Shown one piece after another: positions 44,221 through 53,689 of a DNA stretch of 58,104 nucleotides. The notes under the pieces were generated by a model, which saw only the letters and a program-made list of their open reading frames with translations, made no database searches and was not told where the DNA came from. Both the position numbers and the translations under genes were made by a program. This stretch comes from Flavimaricola sp. (GTDB lineage: Bacteria; Pseudomonadota; Alphaproteobacteria; Rhodobacterales; Rhodobacteraceae): NCBI GenBank assembly GCA_029255105.1, contig JAQWWH010000075.1, positions 1 through 58,104 on the forward strand, written 5' to 3'. Position 1 is the stretch's first letter, and each line of letters starts with the position of its first letter.

Positions 44221-44781
44221 ATGCGCAAATTCGCTCTCGCGGCTCTTTATACGGGGCTTGGCCTCCTTGCAAACGGCGCAAGCGCTCAGGACATGGACGC
44301 GCTGGATGCGCTGCGTCTGGGCGACATGCGCAAACTGGTGCTGCACAGCAGCGCCATGCAAGGCTCTGACATTCCGTTTGAGGCGGCGGAGGGCGGCCAG
44401 GGCACTCTGGAGGACTTCGAAGGCAAATGGGTCTTGCTGAATTTCTGGGCGACCTGGTGCGCCCCCTGCCGGGTCGAGATGCCACAGCTGGCCGCGCTGC
44501 AAAAGGACTACGGCGGCGACGCGTTCGAGGTCGTCACCATCGCCACGGGCCGCAACATGCCGCAGGCCATGCAGGCGTTTTTTGACGAGATCGGGGTCGA
44601 CAATCTGCCCTTGCATCGCGACCCCCGCCAGGCACTTGCCCGCGACTTTGGCGTGCTAGGCCTGCCCGTCACAGTCATCCTGAACCCAGAGGGGCAAGAG
44701 GTGGCGCGCCTCCAGGGCGAGGCCGATTGGGCCGCCCCAGAAGCGCGCGCGATTATTGAGGCGCTGCTGGCGGGAAGCTGA
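44221..44781 (+). CDS. TlpA-type thiol:disulfide oxidoreductase
   Basis: The 186-aa protein has a signal peptide (MRKFALAALYTGLGLLANGASAQ) and a thioredoxin domain with the motif WCAPC (Cys80, Cys83) and cis-Pro in GLPVTV. TlpA-like proteins reduce periplasmic disulfides, often for cytochrome maturation. The ATG has GGAGG 3 nt upstream. A longer frame from 43927 overlaps argH on the other strand and is not used. Promoter space to argH is only 25 nt. Confidence 0.92.
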   Translation: MRKFALAALYTGLGLLANGASAQDMDALDALRLGDMRKLVLHSSAMQGSDIPFEAAEGGQGTLEDFEGKWVLLNFWATWCAPCRVEMPQLAALQKDYGGDAFEVVTIATGRNMPQAMQAFFDEIGVDNLPLHRDPRQALARDFGVLGLPVTVILNPEGQEVARLQGEADWAAPEARAIIEALLAGS

Positions 44782-44785
44782 CCGG

Positions 44786-45736
44786 TCAGAACTTTACCTC
44801 GGCCATTGTCGCCCTGTGATCAGACGGCCACGGGATGACGACCAGGTCGCTGCGCGGTCCATCCTCGCCCACGATCCAGGCGTCGGTCACCGTCAGGCCC
44901 GGTGCCCGGGCGAGGACAAAGTCGATACGGTCCGGATGATCGTCGGTCGCGGTTTCCTCGTAGTAGGGCGTCCAGGTATAGGCTGGTTTGGCGACCGGAT
45001 CGGTATGAATGGCCCGATAGGTATCTACAAAACCCTGCGCCTCCAGTCCCGCCGTGGTCGGCCAGACAACCGCAACAGGCTTTTGCCCCGCGCCAACCGC
45101 AGCCTCCGTCCAGTCGTGACCCGACGGCTCATTGAAATCGCCAGTGACAAAGACCGCAGCGGCCCCATCCGCGACAACCATCGCCTCGGCCAGAAGGGCC
45201 ATCGCGGGGCCGCGGGTCTGTTCCGCCCACATGACGGCGTCCTCGGCAGTGCTGATGAACGGGGCGGGACCGTATTCGATGCCCAACAGCTGATAGGGCT
45301 GGTAGGGTTCATCATCGAGGTGAATGTTGAACAGCCAGACCGTCTGGCCCTCTACATTGATCGACACGCCCAGATCATGGGGCGCCTGTCCGGTGATGGG
45401 GTAGCGCGTCAGCACGCCGTTGGCCCAAAGGGCCACGTTCTCTTCGGTCTGTTCGTAATAGTAATATCCCAGCGCCTCGGCCAAGGCCGGGCCGACGCTG
45501 TCACCGGCCGCAGGACAGTAGTCCGCTTCGCAAACCTCGCCCTCAAGCCGGGTCTCTTGCAGACCGATCAGGTCGGCATCGGCAGCGCGCAGCACAGCCA
45601 GCGTCTCGTCGATGGGTTTTTCCTCGTTCCCGCCGCCGCCCCAGACGTTGTAGCTCATTACCCTGAGCGTGGTTTCGGCGGTCGCAGGAAGCGCTGCAAG
45701 GCAGCCGACTGAAATCAGAAACGCAGTACGAATCAT
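44786..45736 (-). CDS. Secreted endonuclease/exonuclease/phosphatase family protein
   Basis: The 316-aa protein has a signal peptide (about 1-20) and an EEP domain: VMSYNVWGG with the metal-site Asn, LQETR with the Glu, TGDFNEPS, DHPDRIDFVLAR, and the C-terminal SDHRA with the catalytic His. EEP enzymes cleave phosphodiesters in nucleic acids, phospholipids or inositol phosphates. The export signal suggests a periplasmic or extracellular role, perhaps phosphate scavenging. It is convergent with tlpA with a 4-nt gap. Confidence 0.88.
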   Translation of the reverse strand: MIRTAFLISVGCLAALPATAETTLRVMSYNVWGGGGNEEKPIDETLAVLRAADADLIGLQETRLEGEVCEADYCPAAGDSVGPALAEALGYYYYEQTEENVALWANGVLTRYPITGQAPHDLGVSINVEGQTVWLFNIHLDDEPYQPYQLLGIEYGPAPFISTAEDAVMWAEQTRGPAMALLAEAMVVADGAAAVFVTGDFNEPSGHDWTEAAVGAGQKPVAVVWPTTAGLEAQGFVDTYRAIHTDPVAKPAYTWTPYYEETATDDHPDRIDFVLARAPGLTVTDAWIVGEDGPRSDLVVIPWPSDHRATMAEVKF

Positions 45737-45796
45737 GGCAGTCTCCTAAGTTTGTCTGGCGATCTATCGCGGGCTTGGTAACAGCAGTAAGACCGT

Positions 45797-46369
45797 TCAG
45801 GCGCGACCCGAGCTGGACGACAGCATCGCAGGATCAATCCCCAGGGTTTTCAGCGCGGCGGACCATTTATGTTCGTTGGCGCGGCCGAACAGGATATCGG
45901 CGCGGGGCGGACAAGTCAGCCAGCCGTTGCGCTTAATCTCGTCTTCAAGCTGGCCTGGCCCCCAACCCGAATAGCCCAGCGCAAGCATCGACGCCTGCGG
46001 ACCGCGGCCCTTCGCGATCTCTTCCAGCACGTCCAGCGTCGCGGTCATCGCAGTCTTGGCATCGATCTTCAGGGTCGCCTTGCCGGACATGTAGTCGGCC
46101 GAATGCAGGACAAAGCCGCGGCCATTCTCGACCGGACCTCCGAAATGAACCCGGATATCGCGCATCTCGGCCCCGCCACTGTCGATCTCGAGTTGTTCCA
46201 GCAGATCGGAAAACCGCACCTCTGGGGTGGGCTTGTTCACGATCAGACCCATCGCCCCTTCGTCAGAGTGCGAACACATGAACACAACGCTGTTGGCAAA
46301 GCGCGGATCGCCCATGCCCGGCATGGCGATAAGGAGCTGGCCGCTCAGGTTGGACTCCAACTTTTGCAT
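45797..46369 (-). CDS. YqgE/AlgH family protein
   Basis: The 190-aa protein matches the UPF0301 (YqgE/AlgH) family of unknown biochemical function. Conserved parts are LSGQLLIAMPGMGDPRFANSVVFM, DEGAMGLIVNKP, HFGGPVENGRGFVLHS and LGYSGWGPGQLEDEI. ATG 46369 is chosen because MQKLESNLSGQLLIAMPGM is the family start; 12 upstream codons are dropped. It is divergent from the DsbD-alpha-like gene. Confidence 0.93.
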   Translation of the reverse strand: MQKLESNLSGQLLIAMPGMGDPRFANSVVFMCSHSDEGAMGLIVNKPTPEVRFSDLLEQLEIDSGGAEMRDIRVHFGGPVENGRGFVLHSADYMSGKATLKIDAKTAMTATLDVLEEIAKGRGPQASMLALGYSGWGPGQLEDEIKRNGWLTCPPRADILFGRANEHKWSAALKTLGIDPAMLSSSSGRA

Positions 46370-46474
46370 AAACGTGATGATGTGATGCCAGCGGGCAACG
46401 CGCAAGCATCCTCTGGAACCGGTCTCGCACAGTCGTGACTTCCTATTTCGGTCAATCTGGCAGAAATCAGGAAC

Positions 46475-47290
46475 ATGACAACAATGACCCGCCTGTTTCC
46501 GGCTTGCCTTGCCACCTTTGCCCTTGCGGCTATGACCCTTTCAGCGGCGGCTGAAATGTCGGATGACATTGTTAGCCTTGAGGTTTTGCCCGGTTGGCAG
46601 ACGGATGCCGGCACCCGCATGGTCGGTCTGCAACTGACGCTGCTGCCTGGCTGGAAGACTTATTGGCGCGCGCCCGGTGACGGCGGGATTCCGCCGCAGG
46701 TGACCTGGGGCGGTTCACACAATATCGAGACGGCCCGGTTTCACTGGCCCGTGCCGGATGTCTTTGAAGTCGGTGGCATGCGGTCGATCGGCTATAACGA
46801 CAAGGTCGTTATCCCGATCGAGCTGAGTACAGCCAGCCCCGACGCGCCAAGCCGGATGTCCGGCGCTCTGGATATTGGGGTCTGCATGGACATCTGCGTC
46901 CCGGTCGAACTGTCCTTCGACCTGACGCTAGAAGGTGCGGGCAGCCGCGATGCTGCCATCGTTGCGGCCCTTGTCGACCGGCCCATGACAGAGGCCGAGG
47001 CAGGCGTGTCGGGTGTCACCTGCCAGCTGTCCCCGACAGAGAATGGGTTGCATATCGTCGCCACGATCACGATGCCTCAGGCTGGCGCCAACGAGGTGGT
47101 CGTGATTGAAACCAATGATCCCAGGGTCTGGGTGTCAGAGCCTGTCGCCTTTCGCGCTGGTGGCACCCTCACCGCAGAGGCGGAGATGATCCACCTTGAG
47201 GGTGGCCCATTTGCCGTCGACAGGTCTGCCCTGCGTTTCACCGTTTTGGGCAGCGCCCAGGCGGTAGACGTCATGGGCTGTACAGGCTGA
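46475..47290 (+). CDS. DsbD alpha-domain-like periplasmic protein
   Basis: The 271-aa protein has a signal peptide (about 1-27) and a domain like the N-terminal periplasmic part of DsbD. PGWKTYWRAPGDGGIPPQ and the pair Cys137 and Cys141 in GVCMDICVP match that family. The membrane (beta) and thioredoxin (gamma) parts of DsbD are absent, so it would need a separate membrane reductase such as CcdA or ScsB. One further Cys lies near the C-terminus (VMGCTG). It is convergent with the RND permease gene. Confidence 0.82.
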   Translation: MTTMTRLFPACLATFALAAMTLSAAAEMSDDIVSLEVLPGWQTDAGTRMVGLQLTLLPGWKTYWRAPGDGGIPPQVTWGGSHNIETARFHWPVPDVFEVGGMRSIGYNDKVVIPIELSTASPDAPSRMSGALDIGVCMDICVPVELSFDLTLEGAGSRDAAIVAALVDRPMTEAEAGVSGVTCQLSPTENGLHIVATITMPQAGANEVVVIETNDPRVWVSEPVAFRAGGTLTAEAEMIHLEGGPFAVDRSALRFTVLGSAQAVDVMGCTG

Positions 47291-47302
47291 CGCAAGCCCG
47301 GA

Positions 47303-50300
47303 TCAGGCAGGTTTGGGCCGTTTGCGCCCAACGAGCCCGGTAATCGCGTAGATCACCACAAGAACAACCGCCAGAACGGCCCCAAACAATGCCAAGGCAG
47401 GGCCAAACCCACCGGCGAGGAATGGCAACTGTTCCACCAAGACCGGCCAGGCCGCGCCTGTCACCACGACCGGCAGGATCAGCGCAGCAAAAAGCGCCAA
47501 CGAAACAACGGCGCCCGCCGACGAAGACACCCGCGCCGGAAGAGAGCCGTCCCCCCTTGCCTTCAGGGCCCGGCGAGCGGCGCCCACCTGACGGGTCCAG
47601 TCGTCCTGCATCGCCATTAGGGCGGGCACGACCATTAGGACAAGAATCATGCCAAAGCCCAAACCATAGACAAGGGTCACAACCGTGGGCTTCAGGAACT
47701 CGGCCTGATTGGACCCCTCATACAACAATGGGGTCAGACCCAGCACCGTTGTCGCCGTCGTCAAGAAGACCGGTCGCAAGCGGTCTGACGTGCCGTCGAT
47801 AATCGCCGGGATAAGGCCGCGCGTTTCAGAGTATTCGTCAATCGTGGTCACCAAAACGATAGAGTCGTTGATGATGATCCCGACCATCCCGATCATGCCC
47901 ACAACGGTGAACAGGCTCATCGGGATGCCCCAGACGTAGTGACCCCAGACCGTGCCAACGAGGCCGAAGGGGATGATTGCCATGACGACCACCGGCCGGG
48001 TCCAGCTGGAAAAGATCCAGGCGAGGGTGAGGAAGATCCCGATCAGGCACAGGATAAGCCCGGTCAGGGCATCGCTGAGAAACGCGTTCTCTTGCTCGGA
48101 CAGCCCGGCCATGTTGGTGGCGACGCCAAAGTCCGACTCGAGCTTTGGCAGGACCTCGTCCTGGATGGTGGACATGATCTCGGAGGCGCGGTCCGCGTCA
48201 TCGTCGGCAAGGCCAGCCGTGACCGAAATCAGCATCACCCCATTGTCGCGCCGGATGGTGGAAAAGCCGCTGCGACGATCCACCGTCACGATATCGGCGA
48301 GGGGTACATACTGACCGCTGGCGGCCCGCATCTGGGTCCGGTCAAGAAAATCGGCGGTCAGTTCATCGCTCGGCAGTTCGACCCGGATCGTGGCCGAGCG
48401 GGCCCCGTCCGGATAGCTTGCCGCCTCTACCCCGTTCAGCCGCTGGCGCAGGGTCTGGCCAAGGCTGTCGATGGTAAAGCCCAGCGCCTCACCCTGCGGG
48501 GTCAGTTCAAGGATCAGCTCGTCCTTGTCATAGGCAAGGCTGTCCTCCGCCCCCGACACCTCGGGGAAACGGCTCAACTCGACCTTGAGGGCCTCGGCGG
48601 CTGCTTTCAGAACGGTACTGTCAGCGCCAAAAATCTCAACCTCGATATCGTCGCCACCGGGGCCCGACCCCCAGCTGCGGAAGCTTACGGTTTCAGCCAT
48701 CGGATGCTGGACATAAGTCTCTTGCAACATCGTGACGAATTCGCCCGAGGAGTAGGGCCGACTGTCAGCGTCGATCAGCGAAATGGTAATCGCCCCAAGC
48801 TGCCAGCTTTCCTTGGTATCAGCGCCGGACAAGGCGCGACCCGAATTTCCGCCAATCTCGGCAATCACAAAGTCGAGGGGGCTTTGACCATGTTCCGCCG
48901 CAAGCCTTGCGCCCAACTCATTGGTGGCCCGCTGCAGTTCGCGCATCATCGCCATGCTGTCTTCGCGGGTTGCACCAGGCAGCATGGCAAAGTTGCCCGT
49001 GACCGACCCCTGCTCGGGCGCGGAGAAAAAGCGCCACTGCACGTCGCCGCGCACGACAAGTGCCACCTGGCTGGCCAGCACGACGCAGACAAGGGCGACG
49101 ACAGGGTAACGAAGCGTGACGACGCCGGCCATGAAGGGGCGGAAAATCGCCCTCTGGAACCATGCAAAGCCGCGGTTCACCACTCGCGATGGAAAGTCGT
49201 ACCAAGCCTCGCGGGCGGCCTGCCCGATGGAATGGCTCATGTGGTTGGGCAGAATGATGAAGCATTCAACAAGGCTGGCGATCAGGATCGCAATAACAGT
49301 GAACGGTATGTCCGAGATCAGGTCCCCAAACCGTCCGCCGATGATGACCAGCCCAAAGAAGGCGATAATCGTGGTCAGGGTCGCCGAGAACACCGGCAAG
49401 AACATGCGTCGCGCCGCATTCTCGGCCGCCTCGACCGGGTTTTCGCCCAGCCTGCGCGCCCGGAAATCCGCGTGTTCCCCCACGACGATGGCGTCATCCA
49501 CAACGATGCCAAGCGTGAGAATCAGCGCGAAAAGCGAGATCATGTTCAACGTCAGCCCAAATGCATACATGATTGCGACGCCGGCAAGCATCGACACCGG
49601 TATCCCCGCTGCCACCCAGAACGCTGTCCGGGCGTTTAGGAACAGGAACAGCAGCAGAACGACAAGCCCAAGGCCCATGGCCCCATTGTCCAGCAAAAGC
49701 GACAGGCGGCCCGAAATCTGGTCAGCGCGGGAGTTCACAAGATCAATCGTGACACCCTGCGGCATAGAGGCCTGCATCTCGCGGGCGACTTCGGCGACGG
49801 CATTCTCAAGGCCGATCGCATCGCCCTGGGCGGACCGGTCCACCCGGATCTGTACGGCAGGGTCTGCCCCCACAAAATAGGCCCGATCCCGGTCGATCCC
49901 CTCGACACGAACCGTTGCCACATCCCCGATGGTCAGCGTCGATCCGTCCGCGTTGCGGCGCAAAACGATAGCCTCGATATCCTCGGCACTGCGCTTGGCC
50001 ACGCCAGTCCGGACCCGGGCAGAGCCCGCATTACCCGCGGGGTCAGCCGTCACCTCGCGCGCAATCGCACTCGAGATATCGGACAGGCCAATGTCGTAGC
50101 GGATCAGGGAGAGCGACGGCACTTCGACAATGGTTGACGGCGCGGCGACACCGTTGATGGTGGCGCGGGTGACCCCGGCGGCGAACAATCGCCCCGCCAT
50201 TTCATCGGCAAACCGACCAAGCTGGTCGACGCTGACCGGCCCGGTGATCACGACATCTGTCACCCGATCGGACCAGCTTCCGCTGCGAACGTTCGCCTCT

Positions 50301-50695
50301 TCTGCCTCTTCGGGAAGGTTGGTGATGGCGTCGGCTGCTTCCTGAACGTCCTTGGCGGCCTGTTCCATGTCATAGCCGGGCTCAAACTCCAGCCGGATCG
50401 AGGCACGGCCTTCGGTAGATGTGGCGCTGCTACCCGTTACCCCTTCGACCGTCAGAAGGACGGGTTCGACCACCTGAACGATGGCGGCATCGACATCCTC
50501 TGCCCCGGCCCCAGTCCAGGTGTAGCTAAGGGAAAGGGTGTCCACGACGACATCGGGAAAGAACTGCGCCCGCATCTTGGGTGCTGCAATCAGGCCCGCG
50601 GCGAGCATAAGGACAAGCACAAGGTTGGCCGCCGTCCGATGACGGGTAAAGTAGGACAGAATACCCTTGGCCCCTTCGGTTGACAGACCTGCCAT
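47303..50695 (-). CDS. RND-family efflux permease
   Basis: The 1130-aa inner-membrane protein is an AcrB/MexB-like RND transporter that uses the proton gradient to expel substrates through a TolC-type channel. It shows the N-terminal helix (about 18-38), two large periplasmic domains, and the TM4 segment with ILTLGIVVDDAIVVGEHADF, including the acidic proton-relay residues. A second set of six helices ends near 1105. The family group is the acriflavin-resistance type with unknown substrate. It follows the adaptor gene by 3 nt. No TolC gene lies in the window. Confidence 0.94.
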   Translation of the reverse strand: MAGLSTEGAKGILSYFTRHRTAANLVLVLMLAAGLIAAPKMRAQFFPDVVVDTLSLSYTWTGAGAEDVDAAIVQVVEPVLLTVEGVTGSSATSTEGRASIRLEFEPGYDMEQAAKDVQEAADAITNLPEEAEEANVRSGSWSDRVTDVVITGPVSVDQLGRFADEMAGRLFAAGVTRATINGVAAPSTIVEVPSLSLIRYDIGLSDISSAIAREVTADPAGNAGSARVRTGVAKRSAEDIEAIVLRRNADGSTLTIGDVATVRVEGIDRDRAYFVGADPAVQIRVDRSAQGDAIGLENAVAEVAREMQASMPQGVTIDLVNSRADQISGRLSLLLDNGAMGLGLVVLLLFLFLNARTAFWVAAGIPVSMLAGVAIMYAFGLTLNMISLFALILTLGIVVDDAIVVGEHADFRARRLGENPVEAAENAARRMFLPVFSATLTTIIAFFGLVIIGGRFGDLISDIPFTVIAILIASLVECFIILPNHMSHSIGQAAREAWYDFPSRVVNRGFAWFQRAIFRPFMAGVVTLRYPVVALVCVVLASQVALVVRGDVQWRFFSAPEQGSVTGNFAMLPGATREDSMAMMRELQRATNELGARLAAEHGQSPLDFVIAEIGGNSGRALSGADTKESWQLGAITISLIDADSRPYSSGEFVTMLQETYVQHPMAETVSFRSWGSGPGGDDIEVEIFGADSTVLKAAAEALKVELSRFPEVSGAEDSLAYDKDELILELTPQGEALGFTIDSLGQTLRQRLNGVEAASYPDGARSATIRVELPSDELTADFLDRTQMRAASGQYVPLADIVTVDRRSGFSTIRRDNGVMLISVTAGLADDDADRASEIMSTIQDEVLPKLESDFGVATNMAGLSEQENAFLSDALTGLILCLIGIFLTLAWIFSSWTRPVVVMAIIPFGLVGTVWGHYVWGIPMSLFTVVGMIGMVGIIINDSIVLVTTIDEYSETRGLIPAIIDGTSDRLRPVFLTTATTVLGLTPLLYEGSNQAEFLKPTVVTLVYGLGFGMILVLMVVPALMAMQDDWTRQVGAARRALKARGDGSLPARVSSSAGAVVSLALFAALILPVVVTGAAWPVLVEQLPFLAGGFGPALALFGAVLAVVLVVIYAITGLVGRKRPKPA

Positions 50696-50698
50696 GAC

Positions 50699-52174
50699 CT
50701 AGCTCCCCATCCGGCTTTCAATACGCTCGATGACCGAGGCTGGCACCTCAGGCTGTTCAAGCTGGGTCAGAATCCGGCTCTTGGCCTCGTCGGGCATGAA
50801 CTGGTTGCCTTCGATAAAGGCGACAAGCCGGGCGCGGCGATCATCGTCCAGCACGACCATTTCAGGCGGCGGTGGCGGATCGCCCCGTGTTGCAGCGGCA
50901 AGCGCCTCGGGCGAGATCGGCCGCACCTTGATGCCGGCGCCCAGCAAAGGGGTCCGGGCCGCCACGACGGCAGCACCGGCCAGATCGGGTGCACGGATGA
51001 TCACGTCGTCGCCTTGACGCGCAATTAATTCCACCTGTGCACTGACAAGTCGGTCTTCCTCACCCACGACCAGAACCGTCATGTCCGCCCCAACCGCCGA
51101 GGCCGGAATTTGAGCAACCCCGCCGATAACGGGTTGCGTCACCGTCACGGTCACGAAATCACCGGGCCGAAAGCCGGGAGCATCATCAATACGTGCAAAG
51201 ATAAGGCGGCCGGTCTGACCTTCGCCGACTGTCGCGCTGTCACGGTCGATGACCCCTTGCGCACTCAGATCCACGCCAGACACATCAAGGCCAATGCGAA
51301 CCGGTGCCGCGCGCAGGGATCCGTCGGGGCCTAGAAGTGTCGCATATTGGGCCGCCGACACCCGGAAAGACACTTCGAGATCGGCAGGATCAATCAGCTG
51401 GGCGATCTGCTCGTTCGCGGTCACGCGTCCACCACGGGAAACGCCGACGGCAGTCAATGTACCGTCAAAGGCCGCCGTGATCTTGGTCCCGTCGAGGGTG
51501 CGCTGCGCCTCGGCCAGGTTGATCTCGGCCAGCGCGGCGCGGGTCGCGGCCTGGTCGATCTGGGCCTCGGCCTGGGCAAGAGACTGGCGGCGGGCAAGGA
51601 CAGTCTGCTCGGCCGAAGAGGCTGCAAGCTCTGCCGCTTCGATCTCGGGCGCGGTGCCAATTCCACGGGCCTGCAGGTCGCGTTGACGCTGCAGGGCGGT
51701 TTCACGCAGCGCGGCCTGGGCTTCGGCGGCGGCGAGTTCATCTATTGACAGTTGCAAGGCACGATCGGCATCGCGTTGGGCGGCGAGGGCGTCCTGAAGG
51801 TCAGCCGCCACGCGCGCGACCTGGGCCTCGGCCTCTGCCGGATCAATCTGGACCAGAACATCGCCTTCCGACACCCGCCCACCTTCGACAAAGCTTTCGG
51901 ACACCGCGATCACGGTGCCGCCGACCGAGCTGCGCAGATCAAGGGACTGGCGCGACCGAAGTTCTCCAAAAATCTGCAGTTCCGGCGCAATGTCCCCCGG
52001 CGTGATCGTGGCCACATTGACCGCGATCACGCTTTCGCGCTGGGGAAAGCTGCGCGGCTCAGCGCTCATGCGGGCCTGCACAGCCCCAAACACGATGCTG
52101 CCTGCATAGGCCAGAAACGCGAAGGTCAACGACATCAGAAAGATGCCTGTCAGGGTGCGACGAATGAATCTCAT
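50699..52174 (-). CDS. RND efflux periplasmic adaptor (membrane fusion protein)
   Basis: The 491-aa protein has an N-terminal anchor helix (FLMSLTFAFLAYAGSIVFGA), then a beta-barrel/lipoyl half-motif (LRSSVGGTVIAVSESFVEGGRVSEGDVLVQID) and a long alpha-helical hairpin (about 115-205, rich in Ala/Glu/Arg). The second lipoyl half and the barrel follow. It is the usual adaptor for the RND permease 3 nt downstream. ATG 52174 (MRFIRRTLTG) is the start; 16 upstream codons are dropped. Confidence 0.92.
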   Translation of the reverse strand: MRFIRRTLTGIFLMSLTFAFLAYAGSIVFGAVQARMSAEPRSFPQRESVIAVNVATITPGDIAPELQIFGELRSRQSLDLRSSVGGTVIAVSESFVEGGRVSEGDVLVQIDPAEAEAQVARVAADLQDALAAQRDADRALQLSIDELAAAEAQAALRETALQRQRDLQARGIGTAPEIEAAELAASSAEQTVLARRQSLAQAEAQIDQAATRAALAEINLAEAQRTLDGTKITAAFDGTLTAVGVSRGGRVTANEQIAQLIDPADLEVSFRVSAAQYATLLGPDGSLRAAPVRIGLDVSGVDLSAQGVIDRDSATVGEGQTGRLIFARIDDAPGFRPGDFVTVTVTQPVIGGVAQIPASAVGADMTVLVVGEEDRLVSAQVELIARQGDDVIIRAPDLAGAAVVAARTPLLGAGIKVRPISPEALAAATRGDPPPPPEMVVLDDDRRARLVAFIEGNQFMPDEAKSRILTQLEQPEVPASVIERIESRMGS

Positions 52175-52284
52175 GAGGTCAGGTTCCGGATTGGGTATCG
52201 ATAAAGGGTAGCGCGCACGCAAAAAGAGTCCACTTGCACAGATTATACGGCGCCCAGACCCTGTTCCGTCACTTTTAGCGTGAA

Positions 52285-52827
52285 TTACTTTCGACGCAGA
52301 TGCTCGTCCAATCGCGGCATGATCTCAACAAAGTTACAGGGGCGATGCCGATAATCGAGCTGTTTGACCAAAATTTCATCCCAGGCGTCCCGACACGCGG
52401 ACGGACTGCCCGGCAAAGCAAACAGGTAGGTCCCCAAGGCGACCCCCCCGGTGGCCCGGCTTTGAACGGCCGAAGTTCCGATCTTGTCCATCGAGATCAT
52501 GGTAAAGACGGTCGCAAATGCCTCGATCTCTTTTTCATAGACATCACGATGCGCCTCGACAGTGACGTCGCGACCGGTAAGGCCGGTGCCGCCGGTTGAG
52601 ATCACCACGTCGACTTCTGGATCGGCACACCACTGGCGCAGTTGGTCCGCGATGAGGGGGCGTTCATCAGGCAGGATCAGCCGTGCCGCAAGTTTGTGAC
52701 CAGCCTCGGTCAGCCGTTCGACCAGCGTGTTGCCGGACCGGTCATCGTCGGCACTACGGGTGTCCGATACGGTGAGGACGGCAATCCGGACCGGCAGAAA
52801 GGGGCGGGTGTCATCGATGCGGGACAT
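52285..52827 (-). CDS. moaB: Molybdenum cofactor biosynthesis protein MoaB
   Basis: MoaB/MogA proteins adenylylate molybdopterin in molybdenum cofactor synthesis. The 180-aa protein has the MoCF-binding motif STGGTGLTGRDVT (residues about 78-89), the DTRSADDDRSGNTL segment and the conserved FALPGSPSACRDAWDEIL. Length is normal for MoaB. It lies 33 nt downstream of the uracil-DNA glycosylase gene on the same strand. Confidence 0.94.
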   Translation of the reverse strand: MSRIDDTRPFLPVRIAVLTVSDTRSADDDRSGNTLVERLTEAGHKLAARLILPDERPLIADQLRQWCADPEVDVVISTGGTGLTGRDVTVEAHRDVYEKEIEAFATVFTMISMDKIGTSAVQSRATGGVALGTYLFALPGSPSACRDAWDEILVKQLDYRHRPCNFVEIMPRLDEHLRRK

Positions 52828-52860
52828 GGGAACTCCGACAGGGGGACGCGGCGGGACGGG

Positions 52861-53640
52861 TCACTGGCCCAGAAGCCGCGCCTTGAGGGACAACAGGTCC
52901 GCCCAGGCTTCGCGCTTGGCGGCGGGCTGGCGCAAGAGGTAGGCGGGATGAACCATAGGAAGGGCAGGTCTGCCAAGGACTTCGGTCCACTGGCCGCGCA
53001 AACGGGTGATCCCGACCCGACCCAGCAGGGCCTGACAGGGGACGTTGCCCATGAGGATCACGATTTCCGGGTCGGCCAGGGCAATGTGACGTTCCAGAAA
53101 GGGCAGCATCATGGCGATTTCACCTGCCTCGGGTGTGCGATTGCCTGGTGGACGCCAGGGCAGGACATTGGTGATGTAGACCGCCTGTTCCGGGGTGGTG
53201 GCGTCACGGGCCATGTCGATGGCCCCCAGCATCCGGTCCAGCAGCTGCCCGGCCCGCCCGACAAAGGGGCGGCCTTCCAGGTCCTCTTCCCGGCCCGGCG
53301 CTTCGCCAACGATCATGACGCGGGCCTCAGGCCGTCCGTCGGCAAAGACAAAGTTGCGGGCCCCCTGTCGCAGCTCGCAATAGGGAAACCGGTCCATGGT
53401 GTCCCGCAGGCTTTCCAGATCGGCCACATTGGCCGCCATCGCGGCGGCGATCTGGGCCGGATCGACGGGCGTAGGCGCAGCTTCCGGCGTAGCCACCGTG
53501 GCGGGGGCCGCAGGTTTTGGCAAAACGGCGTCAAGCCCGTAGCGGTCGATCGTGGCGTCGAGGATAGCCTCATCCGCCCCGCATTCGATATGCCAAGCCA
53601 GCATCGCGCGGGCCGTTTGATGATCTATCCGCGAATCCAT
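52861..53640 (-). CDS. Uracil-DNA glycosylase, family 4-like without most iron-sulfur ligands
   Basis: The 259-aa protein has the family 4 UDG core: motif A GEAPGREEDLEGRPFVGRAG (residues 112-131) and motif B MVHPAYLLR. A poorly conserved N-terminal extension (about 1-80) precedes it. Family 4 enzymes normally hold a [4Fe-4S] cluster with four Cys. Here the positions read Phe85, Cys88, Trp162 (in PWRPPGNR) and Met178, so only one Cys remains. The glycosylase active-site features remain, so base excision is still plausible. I recall the same change in other Rhodobacterales, which would make it a lineage trait. A palindrome copy lies in its upstream region. Confidence 0.88.
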   Translation of the reverse strand: MDSRIDHQTARAMLAWHIECGADEAILDATIDRYGLDAVLPKPAAPATVATPEAAPTPVDPAQIAAAMAANVADLESLRDTMDRFPYCELRQGARNFVFADGRPEARVMIVGEAPGREEDLEGRPFVGRAGQLLDRMLGAIDMARDATTPEQAVYITNVLPWRPPGNRTPEAGEIAMMLPFLERHIALADPEIVILMGNVPCQALLGRVGITRLRGQWTEVLGRPALPMVHPAYLLRQPAAKREAWADLLSLKARLLGQ

Positions 53641-53689
53641 GACTACAGACTAAACCCAAGCAAGCGGAATGGGCAGGGGGGTCGGGGGG

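Noticed and set aside
47939..49639. 566-aa plus-strand frame opposite the RND permease gene
   Set aside because: It is antisense to a clearly conserved transporter; the polar, Asp/His/Arg-rich composition is an artefact of the complement.
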